Part shown: positions 51,974-62,639 of the stretch, piece by piece
How positions within the stretch are numbered: the stretch's first letter is position 1
Layout of the letters: every line of letters starts with the position of its first letter
Assembly (NCBI GenBank): GCA_947184155.2
Contig: CAMXCT020003668.1
Span: 1,027,001 to 1,091,000, forward strand
Length of the DNA stretch: 64,000 nucleotides
Direction of reading: 5' to 3'
Source: Cladocopium goreaui
Taxonomy: Eukaryota > Sar > Dinophyceae > Suessiales > Symbiodiniaceae
Made by a program: the position numbers and the translations under genes
The notes under the pieces: generated by a model
Told to the model about the DNA's origin: nothing
Databases searched by the model: none
The model's input: only the letters and a program-made list of their open reading frames with translations

Positions 51974-52271
51974 TGCTTGGTGGTTTCAAACATGACTTTT
52001 ATTGTCCATAATGTCTAATATATGGAAAACATTAAATTACATGGTTCAAATGTATTCATATTATTCATATCTCATTATATCATTTTTATCATATCTTATC
52101 ATACCCATATGCTCCATGGTGCTGGAATATTTACCAACATTTACCCCATAAATGACCCACATGTAGGTAAATATACCAGCACCAAGGAGCATATGGGATA
52201 ATGTATAATATATGGGATAATCCTTCCCATTGACTAATATTTTTCAGATGGGTAGGTCAACCACCAACCAG
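51974..52271. mobile_element. Family 3 element with nested family 2 insertion
   Basis: TGCTTGGTGGTTTCAAACAT ... TCAACCACCAACCAG; interrupted at 52104-52197 by a family 2 palindrome. Confidence 0.8.
52104..52197. mobile_element. Palindromic element, family 2 (complete, nested)
   Basis: CCCATATGCTCCATGGTGCT...ACCAAGGAGCATATGGG, 94 bp. Sits inside a family 3 element. Confidence 0.88.
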
Positions 52272-52624
52272 TTTGGATCTACAGAAAGTAGCCATGTAAA
52301 TTCAGGATAGGTTCTGAGATCAGCCCAGCTGGTGCTTGGTGGCTTTTCTGGTTTCCCCTGCCGCACATGACCATTTGCTATGATATTGACTACTTGACGA
52401 TATTTTCATGTGAAAAATATTGAATAATTATACAAAACACACACACACACGCATATGTATATATATATGCATATATAATTATATTATATAATTATAAACA
52501 TATATATATATAACCAGGACATACCAGGACATGTTTTTGACACATGCCACTTAAAATGATATAACCAACATAAATTGGGTATAGCCTGCCATGATGACCT
52601 TCGGACCGTAGCGCCGTAGCCCAG

Positions 52625-52676
52625 GAGATGAATCCCTACAAAGAACAGCCGCTGAGACGCAACGAGATGCAGCTTT
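52625..52676 (+). CDS. Possible N-terminal exon of membrane protein
   Basis: After GCCCAG: EMNPYKEQPLRRNEMQ. Hydrophilic, consistent with a cytosolic N-terminus, but the link is by position only. Confidence 0.35.
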
Positions 52677-55600
52677 AAGCTGCAGCCACTGTGCTTCGGT
52701 CATCCCAGGAAAAGCATGGAATAGCTATATCCGATATCCTCTGGTTATTTCACACAGCTGCCATAGCTATGTAAAATGGTCTATTTTTTAGATGATGTAT
52801 GATGATTTATGATGATTTACCTGTTAAGCATGGTGAATTTCAATAGCTATGTTCAGTTACTAGTCAATTACTGGGTAGAACCCGTTGCCTAACCGCAATA
52901 GAAACCGACGATTCACATCCCCCAGTGGTTCTTCTGAGTAAAATTTGGGATGCTTGGCCCAAGGCAGACCTTGGTTGAGGGGCCAGGCCTGTTTGGAAGC
53001 AACTTGGCAATGCGAAAAGGGTGAATCATTTGTACACACACACATATACATAATTATACATATATATATATATGTTATATGTATATATATTTATTTATTT
53101 GTTTATTTATTTATACACTATATAAATATCATATAAACAAGCACCGATACCGATATGTTCATATACATAATATATTAGGAATATCGCCTTGGCAAGGCAA
53201 TGCCCTTTTCCACCAGAGACTAGCATCAATATGATATATAGAGAATGGTTCTGAGCTACTGCGTGTAGCATAGTGTCACAACCAGGGTGCCATGCTGTCA
53301 GAGGGGTCTCTACATCATCCTTCTTGTGTTATGAAGCATCACCCTTCACTGGTTGAAGCACGGTTAATCATGCAATTCATTGATTTTTCAAAGATACCTG
53401 ATGGCAAAGAGCTGTAAGCCTCCCCGTCATTGAGGTTGAACTTGGTTGCTTCTTTTGCCGTGCTGATGATCCCCAACTTCGAGAAAAAGATGGATCAAAA
53501 GATCGTTTTCTAAATCCAGCATTTGGGGATATTTGGGGAATCTACTGGGAATACCCTCTGGTAATTTAACATAGCTATTGAACATGGCCATTTATAGTTG
53601 ATTTACCGATTTATTGACCTATTAAAAATGGTGATTTTCCATAGTTATGTTAGTTTACCAGAGGGTATGTGTGTTTTCCTTGCCCCCATTGCACCACAAC
53701 TGAGGCTATGACGCCCTACAGGCCTTCAGCAAAGGAGTGTGGCTTCCATTGCCCAAGCGAAAGATGAACTTTGTGCCACTCATTGTGTGCCCTGCAACCG
53801 CGGGGAGATTTGAGGACTGAAGGGGAAGAACTTGGGATTTAATGGGATATATATAATGGGAATATATATATATATATATATATTTAACATGGGATATATA
53901 TAATTATATATATATAGATCCTCTATAATGTATTCACGGCCCATCAACTGGCTCTTCTCAGTGTTCATAATATTCGTCCGTTCAATTCTTGAATGGATGA
54001 TAACAGGTGACCTTGATTGATGAGTTATCATGAATCATGATCATCATGATCCAGCTTCGTGAATCATAATTCATCCATATTTATCTCAGATCATTCCGTA
54101 TCTCCTGATTCATCGCGATCAGGTGCACCCTGGTGCCCTGGGGGCTCTTCGTTTTGGTCTATAGCTTCTGGGCTGCCAGGGTCCGATGCCGCAACATATA
54201 GAAAATCATATCAAATCTGGGAGGAAATCAACCTTTTTCGTCGGGAAAAACCAGCATCTTTGGTGGGAAAGACCGATGATGTTTGATCATTTCTGGTGGG
54301 AAATCGGATCAAAGGGTACATATGTTTGTGTCTTCAGTTGGGCCGTTAAGTTGGGCCAGTGAGCAACAAGAGTTGTGGCATAGGGGCAGACAAACAACGC
54401 AAACTAGGTATACAGTATACAGTATATATTACGAATAGTAAGAAGGATTGATGTGATATGATTACATAATATTATATATATATGTATATAATTATTTATG
54501 ATCATATATATATATATGATCTAATTAACCAACAAGAAATTGAAGACTACCAACTCAACCATTATGTTTTTTGATTGTTGTTTCCCGATATTTTATGCTA
54601 CAATAGCTTCAGAAGTCCCTCGGCGAAGCCGATTTGGTGAGGCCTGTTGTCCTTCCAGATCCACTACAGCCAACCCATCTTGTGCAACATCTCGGTCTTT
54701 GTGCTGTTGGTGATTGTGATCATCATTTTGGTCAAGGCCGAAGTTGGGAATGACTCAGGATCCAATTTATGGAGTTAGTACCATATGTTTGGCTATATTT
54801 TGTGGGGATATTCCCTGAAATTTAGGCCTGAAAAATAGGTCTTATATATGGTAGGTACCTGCAATTTAGGTTCCTGAAATGGCCATTGACAATGTTGTGG
54901 GCTTTGAACACTGCCCGCTCAATTGTAGTTTCCTAAAAGTAGTGATCTTCAAAGATCCGCAACATGTGGAGTGGCAGACGAGGGGCAAGCAGACGAAATT
55001 GGATCGTCACGGATACACTTCACGCATTCCAAAAAACAATCAATGATGCAATCTGGCTTCCAAATTGCCGAGTGGTACCACATTGATGTGACCCTCAGGC
55101 GGTGACGGGCCGCCTCCGCATCTTTGCTGGGGTCGCACCAGAACGGGAGCCGTCCGGGCGCTTAGTGTAACTTCCCATGTGGATAGAACACTTCTTTTGG
55201 GGATGGCATACAGATGATTTTTTCGGATAAGTTCCAGATGTTCCAATTCCAGGTTTCCCAGTTTTCGACCTTTTTGATCCTTTTTGAGGATTGCTACAGT
55301 CTAGGACCGCAGCCATCCGCAGCCTTTCCCAGTCCTTCACTGAAATTTTGGCCCCAGGTCTTGGTGGATTTTCTTTGCCTTGACTCTTCTCTTGGCATGG
55401 ATCATGGGCTTTCACCAGGGCGACAAGAATTTCTCCGCCACCTCGCCCCTTGGATCCCTTGGCGGCCCAGGGATGGCGTAGCCTTAGTGTAGCTGCACGG
55501 TGCAGCTGTCATCATGGATGGCACCAAGGCGATATTACGACCTTGGCAACTTGAACAACTACACGTGACCTGGCCACAGGGTGGCTAGCCATTGGCCATG

Positions 55601-58488
55601 TTTGATTGATGCATATTGATGCTATCATATGAATGGGCTCCACCTTTGTTTACTTGGGGTCTCATACTCTTAGGTAAATCGTGGTCAAGTAACAAAACCG
55701 TGTACTTGGTGGTGAGCGGATGATACCTCCTACACAAAATTCAGCCGGGGACCATGGTTGGTCGTTTCAGCATCTTGAGATCAACAGGATGGTGTATCCC
55801 AACCGCATGCTGGGACAGCAGCTTCTGGATGCGGGCATTGTGCAATTTGCTCCTGGCAGCCAGTTGGATGTGCAGAAGTCCATGGGTTCCTCGCCGAAAA
55901 ACATGGTGAGTCGGCGGGATTTAGCTCACCATTTCCCGGGGAAAAAAAACAAACAAACATGGTTACAGGATGGTGCCGCCAGTTATAAGTTGGTTTATAA
56001 ACTCCATTAAATATACGTAATTAGAATTATTATACCATAACACCATAGTTAGGCTACTTCTCAGGCAACTTAGCTATCTTGGGGGACCTATCCTGTAGGT
56101 TATTTCTAATTCGGGAAAAATTGTCCAGATAGTTGCACCAGGGCAGCGGAGAGTACATATGTCCTGGACATAGCCATCGGAGCAGTGCCCAAAACTTTCT
56201 GTCACTAAGTGAAGAGGGCACTGGTTGGTTGGAAGGAATTCCTACTTTCTGGATTTTGAGAAGCTCTATCAGGCCAGCTACTGTAGTATGAATAAACCTA
56301 GTCCTACCCATCAACAAACAGTTACGACCTGGATATTGTTGAGTTTTTAGGGCTTCCTTCCGCATGGAAATAGTTTGGGCTCTGACTGTAAGAACAAAAA
56401 GCTAGGGAAACGCCCAAGATTTCGTTTGTTGTACACACTCGGCGTGGGAAAGCAAAGCTTTCCCCTGCCATGCCCGGTTCCATTCAAATTAAAGATGCCT
56501 ATGGAAAATGGTCCATTTGCAGATAATTCACTTATAAAAGCAGATGATTTTCCATAGCTATGTGAAAGTGCCAGTGGGTAGATGGTTCTCATTCGTTCCA
56601 TTCAAGTATGGTGTTGCCTCCAACGCGGACAGCTGCAGGCTTCAAGAATGGGAAGCTTTTTTGCGTGGTCGATGGCTGAGCTTAGTGCAACGGTGATGCC
56701 ACTTTGGGTCTGGAGGTGGAATATATTTGCCATCCAAAATTGCCATTCCAAGAGGGAAGATGATGATTGACCATTTTCTTGGCAAACCTTTTATTTGCCT
56801 CAACAATTTTCCCATGAGTGATCAGAGGTTCTGCGTTTGGCCTGATTTGATTCTGTCTCCATTATGTTGGAAGATACGCACCATCAAGGGAACACTGATT
56901 ATCATATATGCTTTGGCAATTTAACACAGATATGGAAGGTAATCATTTTCAATAGGTAAATCATCTATAAAAATCGCCATGCATTTGAATAACATTGGAA
57001 ATTACGTTGAATTTCCAAAGCTTTGCGGCAGTTTTCTGGCGTTGCATCATGTTGCATCCCCCTATATCCCCCTCTCTTGATCTTCCGCTGCGTCGCTGTG
57101 CCATGTTTCGAGGCCCCAATCGTCTTTGGAACGGCCACGCCGGTGTCCTACGACTTTTGGGCGGTAGGCGACCAGTCCACCGTGAGGGCTTAGTGATCAC
57201 CATGTTTTTGCAGTGTTTCCATCTCTCTCTCTCTATTATATATATATGTGCGTGCACACATGTATACATACAGTGTATATATATACACACATAAAATACG
57301 TACACATCCATATGTATATATAGAGTGGTGTTTGGAGGAAGGTTCCATGAGTGATGTGTTTTTCTGGTTTGCCTGGGACGGTCCCACATTTGGTCATGGG
57401 TTGCTTGTGACATGTTGCGACGCTGAAGGCACGGATTGCTGCAGTGGCAGCCAGGCAGACTTTTCTTGTCGCGGCCTGGCTGCACATGATGCGGAGATGA
57501 CTTGGTCCTTGTTAGGGGTACTGTTGCAAGGCATTGCCTTCCTGAAGTGACAAGTTGATGCTGGAAAATGGGCTCAGAACTGGTTTGCACCACCTATAAC
57601 AATGGTGATTTGGGGGATGGTTTGTTATTGTTTTACCCACATTAATCAGTTTGCTTTTGCATGTAGATATTTAGGGTTACATCGCACGGTACGCCCAATA
57701 TTTCAACAATCAAGCACCATTTCGGGATGGCTTATCATCGTGTATCCCCCACGAAGTATGGGGTTCCCTTTTCAACCATGATATAGATTGCGGAAGTGAG
57801 GCAACTACAACAACCCTCAGGCGAGCGGAGGCATCAGGCCGAGAAAACTGTGACCGGGATCGGGACCTGCGGAGTGGAGTCAAACCTCAAAGCCGGGGAC
57901 GGAAAGTTGGAAGGAAGACACATTTGGGGGGCTTGACCTCATCCCCTCCATAAAGGTAAAGTAGCACCCAAGCATTGCCGTTTGTTATGAAGATCAAGCA
58001 GAGAGCCATGGTCCCAAATTGACATGAAACTTTCCAGTGTCCCTGGGAACCTATGCCTGGCCAGAAAATTATCTGCAGGAGGGCAACCTGCAAACCGGCT
58101 CCTGTGAAGGAATGTTTGTTAAGAAGTTCCCCTCGTTGAAGATGTCCTGAACAATCAGAACTGCCCTTTGACCGTATCGGGAGATTTGACTTTTATGTGG
58201 TAACCTGTTTGCCTAATGATACACCATCCACAATTTCACCAGAAATGGGTCGTGCCGTCAGGTTGATGGACAGCGCTAACCGAGCATACTACAGGCTGCA
58301 CTGGGTCATTGCTTGTGGTGATGGTGATGAAGATGAAGATAATGATGATTAAGATGAAGATGAATAATAAAATGATGATGAAGAAGAAGAAGAAGATGAT
58401 GATGATGATGATGATGATGACGATGACGATGATGATGATGATGATGATGACGATGATGATGATGGCCAGATGATGATGATGATGGCCA

Positions 58489-58556
<68 letters not shown>

Positions 58557-61500
58557 CACTAATGCTGATGATCATGATGATGATGATGATAATATGATGA
58601 TGATATGATGCTGACATGATGCTGCTGCTGATGATGATGATATGATATGATATGATGCTGCTGCTGCTGATGAAGATGTTGCTGCTGATGATGATGATGA
58701 TGATGATAATGATAGGGTGAGGGTGAGGGTGAGGGTGAGGGTGATGCTGCTGCTGATGATGATGTTGATGACGATGATGATGAGGATGAGGATGATGAGG
58801 AGGAGGAGGATGATGCTGCTGCTGATGGTGATGATGATCAAGGAGGAGGAGGAGGATGAGGAGGAGGAGGATGAGGAGGAGGAGGAGGAGGAAGAACCCG
58901 CCTAAACATTGTCGTACATTATACACGTCACTGCCATAGTCATTATTGTGATTATCTACTATTGTTTAATTGTTATTTGATCAACAGTGATTTAGTTTTA
59001 CTATTACTTGTACGATTATCGTGTTTATCATTCCTATCACTATTTGTATCATTTTGTATCATCATGATGGGCCGGAGCATTGTTGGTGACCTGGTACTGT
59101 TCTGCCAGGTTGGCAGTCCAACAGGCAGAAGCTACCTACAACATCAAGGAGGGGAATGATGTTTGCATTGGGAAAAAACATCACTAATTTGCCTTATTTT
59201 ATGCTGGGCAGCTGATTCTTTAGTCAGATTGGATGCTTCAGATGTCTTTGGGGTTGGAGCCAAGAACCACTCATGAATCTAAGCGTTGGTGAATGATTTC
59301 CTTCACTGATTTGGATTGATCAGTAGCAACTCAGCCCGGATGATATCTGCAGGGTCAAGGTCCTGGGCCATGGCAACGCAACGTGTGGGATTTTGATGGA
59401 TTTTGACCAAGGGCCCTGACTGATTTCCCATAGATCATACCTAGTGCTCTTGAGGGAGCTCAGGAGCTAGGGGTCTCCAAATTTCCTATTGATTTCAATC
59501 AATTTAAATTGGGATCCAAAGAGCTACAATCAGAGTTTTCTAACCATGTGATAGTTTAAGGGTGTATGTTCACATGGTCAAAAAGATCTTGCAGCCAGGA
59601 GATTGACTTGTCTTACTTTCTGTGTGCTCCAGAATTGGATCATGGGAACATAAGTAGCAGCGTAGCACGCCTACACAACTAGCAGATCTTAGCAGTACGA
59701 GGCCAATTTGTCCTGTGGATTTTCCCTTAAAATCCCCTTAAGCTCCCGACTGAAAGCTCCCACAGGCGGCACATCCGCTCTTCTTCTACTGGGAGGTTGA
59801 TCCATCCAAGAAGGTGCGACATCGACACGTGGGCGCGGGTAGGGTGAAAGAGCTACCGTAAAAACATAATTAATTTACTTCGAGTTATCCCCACCATGAC
59901 ATCTATACATTTTGTTACTGGCAAATCTTCTGGCATTCTATCTGGCAAATCTTCTGGCAAACATTCTGGCACTTTATCTGGCATATCTTCTGGCACTCTA
60001 TCTGGCATATCTTCTGGCACTCTATCTGACATATCTTCTGGCATATCTTCTGACATTCTATCTGGCATTCTATCTGGCAAATCTTCTGGCATATGTTCTG
60101 GCAAACATTCTGGCACTTTATTTGGCATACCTTCTGGCATTTTATCTGACATTCTATCTGGCATACCTTCTGGCATTCTATCTGGCATATCTTGTGGCAT
60201 TCTATCTGGCAAACATTCTGGCACTTTATCTTGCATATCTTCTGGCATTCTTTCTGACATTCTATCTGGCGTTCTATCTGGCATATCTTCTGGCATTCTA
60301 TCTGGCCGTTGAGGTCCAGCGGTGCTCACTGAGCTCGGAGGGTCCCAGGTTGAGGTCCAGCGGTGCTCACTGAGCTCGGAGGGTCCCAGGTTGAGGTCCA
60401 GCGGTGCTCACTGAGCTCGGACGGTCCCAGGTTGAGGTCCAGCGGTGCTCACTGAGCTCGGAAGGTCCCAGGTTGAGGTCCAGCGGTGCCCAGTGCGCTC
60501 AGACCCTTGCAGTTGAGGTCCAGCAGTGCCCACTGCGTGCGGAAGTTGGCGAAGAGCTTGGCGAAGAGTTGGCAAGGCGGAAGTGAACATGGGAGTGGAT
60601 GCAAAGGTGGTGGAGGAGAAGCTGGAGGCAGAGGTGGTGAAGGAGAAGGAGGAGGAGGAAGAGGAGAAGAAGAAGAAGGAGAAGAACAACTCTGATAAAA
60701 TCTAACAACCCTCACCTGGCAGGTGGGGAATTATACATTGATTGTATTTGAGCGTGATTAATGATATATATATATATATATTGAACATAGACTAACACAC
60801 GCCCACAGACACGCACACACATACATATATATATAGTATACTTTGAATAACGTATGTATCTGTTATGTTTGATTATATTTAATTACCTATACTACACACA
60901 TACACACTCATGTATATATATATATATATCCAAAAAATGTGTGTCAAGATCACATTGGGGAAAAACAAGAAGAATTACTTGTGAGAATCGAACACCGGAC
61001 TCTTAAAAAAACGTTACAGCAACATATAGCCATCCATGCTGTATCATGGGCTACGCTCGTTGCGAGGTGATGAGTTGGCTCCTGGAAGGACACCAAACCT
61101 TTGCCGCGTGGATGGTGTCGTACCTGGTCTTTCAGTTCCTTGGAACGGAATGGCACCGGCAACACCGCATGGCACCGTTCGCCCCTGGTGGCGAACTTAG
61201 ATTACCCTCTGGTAAACATACAAAAAACTATTGAAAATGGTCATTTATAGTGGATTTACCCATTAAAAATTGTGATTTTCCATAGTTATGTTAGTTTACC
61301 AGAGGGTAATCCAGGGTTGACACACGATGACTTGGGGCTGTTGGAGGTTGATTTTCGTGAGGAAATGTTTGGGACACGACGGCATCCAACCATTTTTGAC
61401 GACTGAAATCGGCGATAAATGAGGACATTCAGGTCACGCACCCTGAGGGTCCGGGCTGTTCCAAGGGGTATCTCCTATCATCCAAGTAGCCTCCGGCAAT

Positions 61501-61752
61501 CGAAGAGTTTGCCATGGAAACTCACCATTTTTTACTCGCTGATTCATCATGATTCATCTATAAATACTAAATGGACTACTAAATGGGTCATGTTCCATAG
61601 CTGCCATAGATATATGTTTCCATAGCTAGATGTTTCCATAGCTATATATGTTAACTTCCCGGAAATTCGTGGATTTCCTTAGGATGGATCGCCTTAGGCT
61701 CTTCCTTGTGGCTGTGGCCGCAGTGGTCTTCTCGAAGATTGGTCACACCTGA
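52625..61752 (+). CDS. Dinoflagellate-expanded membrane protein (FWAVGxDCC / HPLFFYW family), gene model
   Basis: Exons at 54.6-61.75 kb join in phase into a protein with an N-proximal hydrophobic pair (ISVFVLLVIVIIILVKA and WWIFFALTLLLAWIMGF), a lumenal or extracellular domain (DAGIVQFAPGSQLDVQKSMG, APIVFGTATPVSYDFWAVG, TDCCSGSQADFSC, LAVQQAEATYNIK, AAHPLFFYWEVDP) and a C-terminal TM (AAWMVSYLVFQLFLVAVAAVV) ending SKIGHT-stop. I recall this architecture as a large dinoflagellate family of unknown function; I know no activity for it. Paired cysteines suggest an oxidised compartment. The N-terminus is uncertain: the exon-like segments at 52.6-53.8 kb may belong here or to an upstream gene. Confidence 0.7.
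52735..52862. mobile_element. Degenerate family 1 MITE
   Basis: ATATCCTCTGGTTATTTCAC...CAATAGCTATGTTCAGTTAC. Confidence 0.65.
53434..53492 (+). CDS. Exon-like segment
   Basis: After ATTGAG: VELGCFFCRADDPQLREKDG. Coding-like; gene assignment unknown. A MITE begins at 53552. Confidence 0.3.
53552..53667. mobile_element. Palindromic MITE, family 1 (complete)
   Basis: TACCCTCTGG...CCAGAGGGTA, 116 bp with a short central duplication (GATTTACCGATTTATTGACC). Confidence 0.92.
53722..53812 (+). CDS. Exon-like segment
   Basis: After CTACAG: AFSKGVWLPLPKRKMNFVPL, then IVCPATAGRFED. Coding-like, starting 55 bp after a MITE. Gene assignment unknown. Confidence 0.4.
54613..54636 (+). CDS. 24-nt micro-exon, membrane protein
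   Basis: Between CTTCAG and a GT donor (GTGAGG): KSLGEADL. Joins in phase 0 to the TM exon. Confidence 0.45.
54659..54748 (+). CDS. TM exon of membrane protein
   Basis: After TTCCAG: IHYSQPILCNISVFVLLVIV, then IIILVKAEVG. One strong hydrophobic segment. GA donor (GAATGA) fits the phase of the next exon. Confidence 0.65.
54801..54841. repeat. Dispersed repeat fragment, family 5
   Basis: GGGATATTCCCTGAAATTTA then GGCCTGAAAAATAGG, the partner of 22866. Confidence 0.5.
55358..55427 (+). CDS. Second TM exon
   Basis: After CCCCAG: SWWIFFALTLLLAWIMGFHQ, G. Strong hydrophobic segment. The frame continues as DKNFSATSPLGSLGG, so the right edge may be as late as 55478. Confidence 0.6.
55771..55905 (+). 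CDS. Lumenal-domain exon
   Basis: After TTTCAG: HLEINRMVYPNRMLGQQLLD, then AGIVQFAPGSQLDVQKSMGS, SPKNM. GTGAGT donor. The LLDAGIVxFxxGxxLDVxKSMG pattern is typical of this family. Confidence 0.75.
56497..56580. mobile_element. Family 1 MITE, left end lost
   Basis: CCTATGGAAAATGGTCCATT...GTGAAAGTGCCAGTGGGTA. Confidence 0.6.
56911..56982. mobile_element. Family 1 MITE, right end lost
   Basis: TTTGGCAATTTAACACAGAT...AAATCATCTATAAAAATCG. Confidence 0.5.
57113..57167 (+). CDS. Lumenal-domain exon: APIV...FWAVG
   Basis: After TTTCGAG: APIVFGTATPVSYDFWAV plus one base. GC donor (GCGACC). FWAVG with the next exon gives FWAVGTDCC. Confidence 0.8.
57429..57478 (+). CDS. Lumenal-domain exon: DCC
   Basis: After CTGAAG: TDCCSGSQADFSCRGL. 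The DCC and later Cys are family markers. GC donor. Confidence 0.8.
58314..58895. repeat. GAT/GAG trinucleotide array
   Basis: Mostly GAT, with GCT, GGT and GAG blocks, in a membrane-protein intron. Purine strand is +. Confidence 0.97.
59109..59148 (+). CDS. Lumenal-domain exon: LAVQQAEATYNIK
   Basis: After TGCCAG: LAVQQAEATYNIK. GA donor (GAGGGG). Joins in phase 0 to AAHPLFFYW. Confidence 0.8.
59766..59813 (+). CDS. Exon: HPLFFYWEVDP
   Basis: After CACAG: AAHPLFFYWEVDPSKK. GT donor. Exactly 16 codons, phase 0 both ends. HPLFFYW.xDP is a family hallmark. Confidence 0.85.
59926..60305. repeat. 12 bp satellite, about 31 units
   Basis: TCTGGCATATCT / TCTGGCATTCTA monomers in loose 24 bp dimers. 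Because 12 is a multiple of 3, frames stay open on both strands (for example MPED-MPDR on -). Intronic between 59813 and 61067. Confidence 0.96.
60309..60550. repeat. 41 bp tandem repeat, six units
   Basis: Units begin TTGAGGTCCAGCGGTGCTCA at 60309, 60350, 60391, 60432, 60473 and 60513; the last is diverged. G+C-rich. Confidence 0.96.
60590..60692. repeat. Purine-rich GAGGA/GAAGAA tract
   Basis: Strand-asymmetric GGAGGA and AAGAAG runs directly after the 41 bp repeat. Confidence 0.9.
61067..61134 (+). CDS. C-terminal TM exon, first half
   Basis: After TGCGAG: VMSWLLEGHQTFAAWMVSYL, then VF plus two bases. GT donor (GTTCCT) 69 bp before a MITE. Confidence 0.75.
61203..61308. mobile_element. 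Palindromic MITE, family 1 (complete)
   Basis: TACCCTCTGG...CCAGAGGGTA, 106 bp, in the last intron of the membrane-protein gene. Confidence 0.92.
61698..61752 (+). CDS. C-terminal TM exon with stop
   Basis: After CTTAG: completes Q, then LFLVAVAAVVFSKIGHT and TGA 61750-61752. Completes the last TM segment and ends the gene. Confidence 0.8.
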
Positions 61753-61995
61753 GGAACCGATGTCTCACCCGACCAGTAGATGTCCAGTAGGTCGGAGGGG
61801 TTCAGAAAAGATCGCCACTGTGAAGATGATATATGAGATGAAGTAATTATCATGAATATGTTCTTGTATACATATTATGTACATATATTTGTAATATTAA
61901 ATTATGTTTTTGGTTATGATATCCATTTCCGAAAACAAAAACAAAAACATGCTATATCGATGGATCAAGGCATTGCGGGAGACCTCCATTTTCAG

Positions 61996-62094
61996 AAGCT
62001 GGGGCGGTCGGGGCGATCAGGTGCTGTGATGGCCTACCTGAATGCAGGGGATCAAAGCGGTGCTATGGAGATGCTTCGACAGATGGTGCCTTCG
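61996..62094 (+). CDS. PPR-like exon of next gene (partial gene)
   Basis: After TTTCAG: KLGRSGRSGAVMAYLNAGDQ, then SGAMEMLRQMVPS. Resembles a pentatricopeptide helix pair (A.M..Y...G....A.EML..M).  GA donor. A palindromic element starts 7 bp downstream. Confidence 0.5.
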
Positions 62095-62100
62095 GATGGG

Positions 62101-62197
62101 ACATATGCTCCATGGTGCTGGAATATGCACACCAACATTTACCCCATAAATGACCCAGTCATGTAGGTAAATATACCAGCACCATGGAGCATATGGG
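62101..62197. mobile_element. Palindromic element, family 2 (complete)
   Basis: ACATATGCTCCATGGTGCTG...ACCATGGAGCATATGGG, just after the PPR-like exon. Confidence 0.88.
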
Positions 62198-62552
62198 GAT
62201 GGGAATCCATGAGCCTCACTTTTTCCTCACTTTTGATGGAGAGGTTTGAAGCGTTTTAAAAGCCTTACCATTGATCAATTCCGTGGTGGTTTTTGGATAT
62301 TTGTGGTTTGCAAAATTCATGCAAAGTCACAGCTCCTGCGATAGCGATATCACAATATCGCAGCTGGGGCGGACATTGTTGGAAGGCAATTGGAAAGAGA
62401 GACAGAGAGAGAGAGAGAGAGATCACTGCTCTTGCTCTGTAGAATCAGTTTTTCACATTTTTTTCTATGTACGGTGTTTATCTTCAAAGCCTTTTTTTGT
62501 GGGGACGAGGCTTATCAGAAACGTGTCATGACCAGCCAGTTGCGGTGGCCAG

Positions 62553-62633
62553 GTGCGTACCAAGCTCTTCAACAAGGTCACAGCATCTTGGCATCAACTT
62601 CGTGCGGCTGTGGTACGCTAAATGCTCCAAGGT
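62553..62633 (+). CDS. Possible exon of next gene
   Basis: After GCCAG, two frames look coding: AYQALQQGHSILASTSCGCG (then TLNAPR) or VRTKLFNKVTASWHQLRAAV (then VR-stop). I cannot choose. Confidence 0.3.
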
Positions 62634-62639
62634 ATAGCA

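Noticed and set aside
56961-57593. 210-codon - strand frame
   Set aside because: Overlaps two membrane-protein exons on + and contains TA/CA repeat translation.
58306-58926. 206-codon - strand His/Ile/Ser-rich frame
   Set aside because: Translation of the GAT array in an intron.
59853-60329. 158-codon - strand frame with MPDRMPED repeats and the overlapping + strand frames
   Set aside because: A 12 bp satellite keeps several frames open; it lies between two phase-compatible + strand exons.
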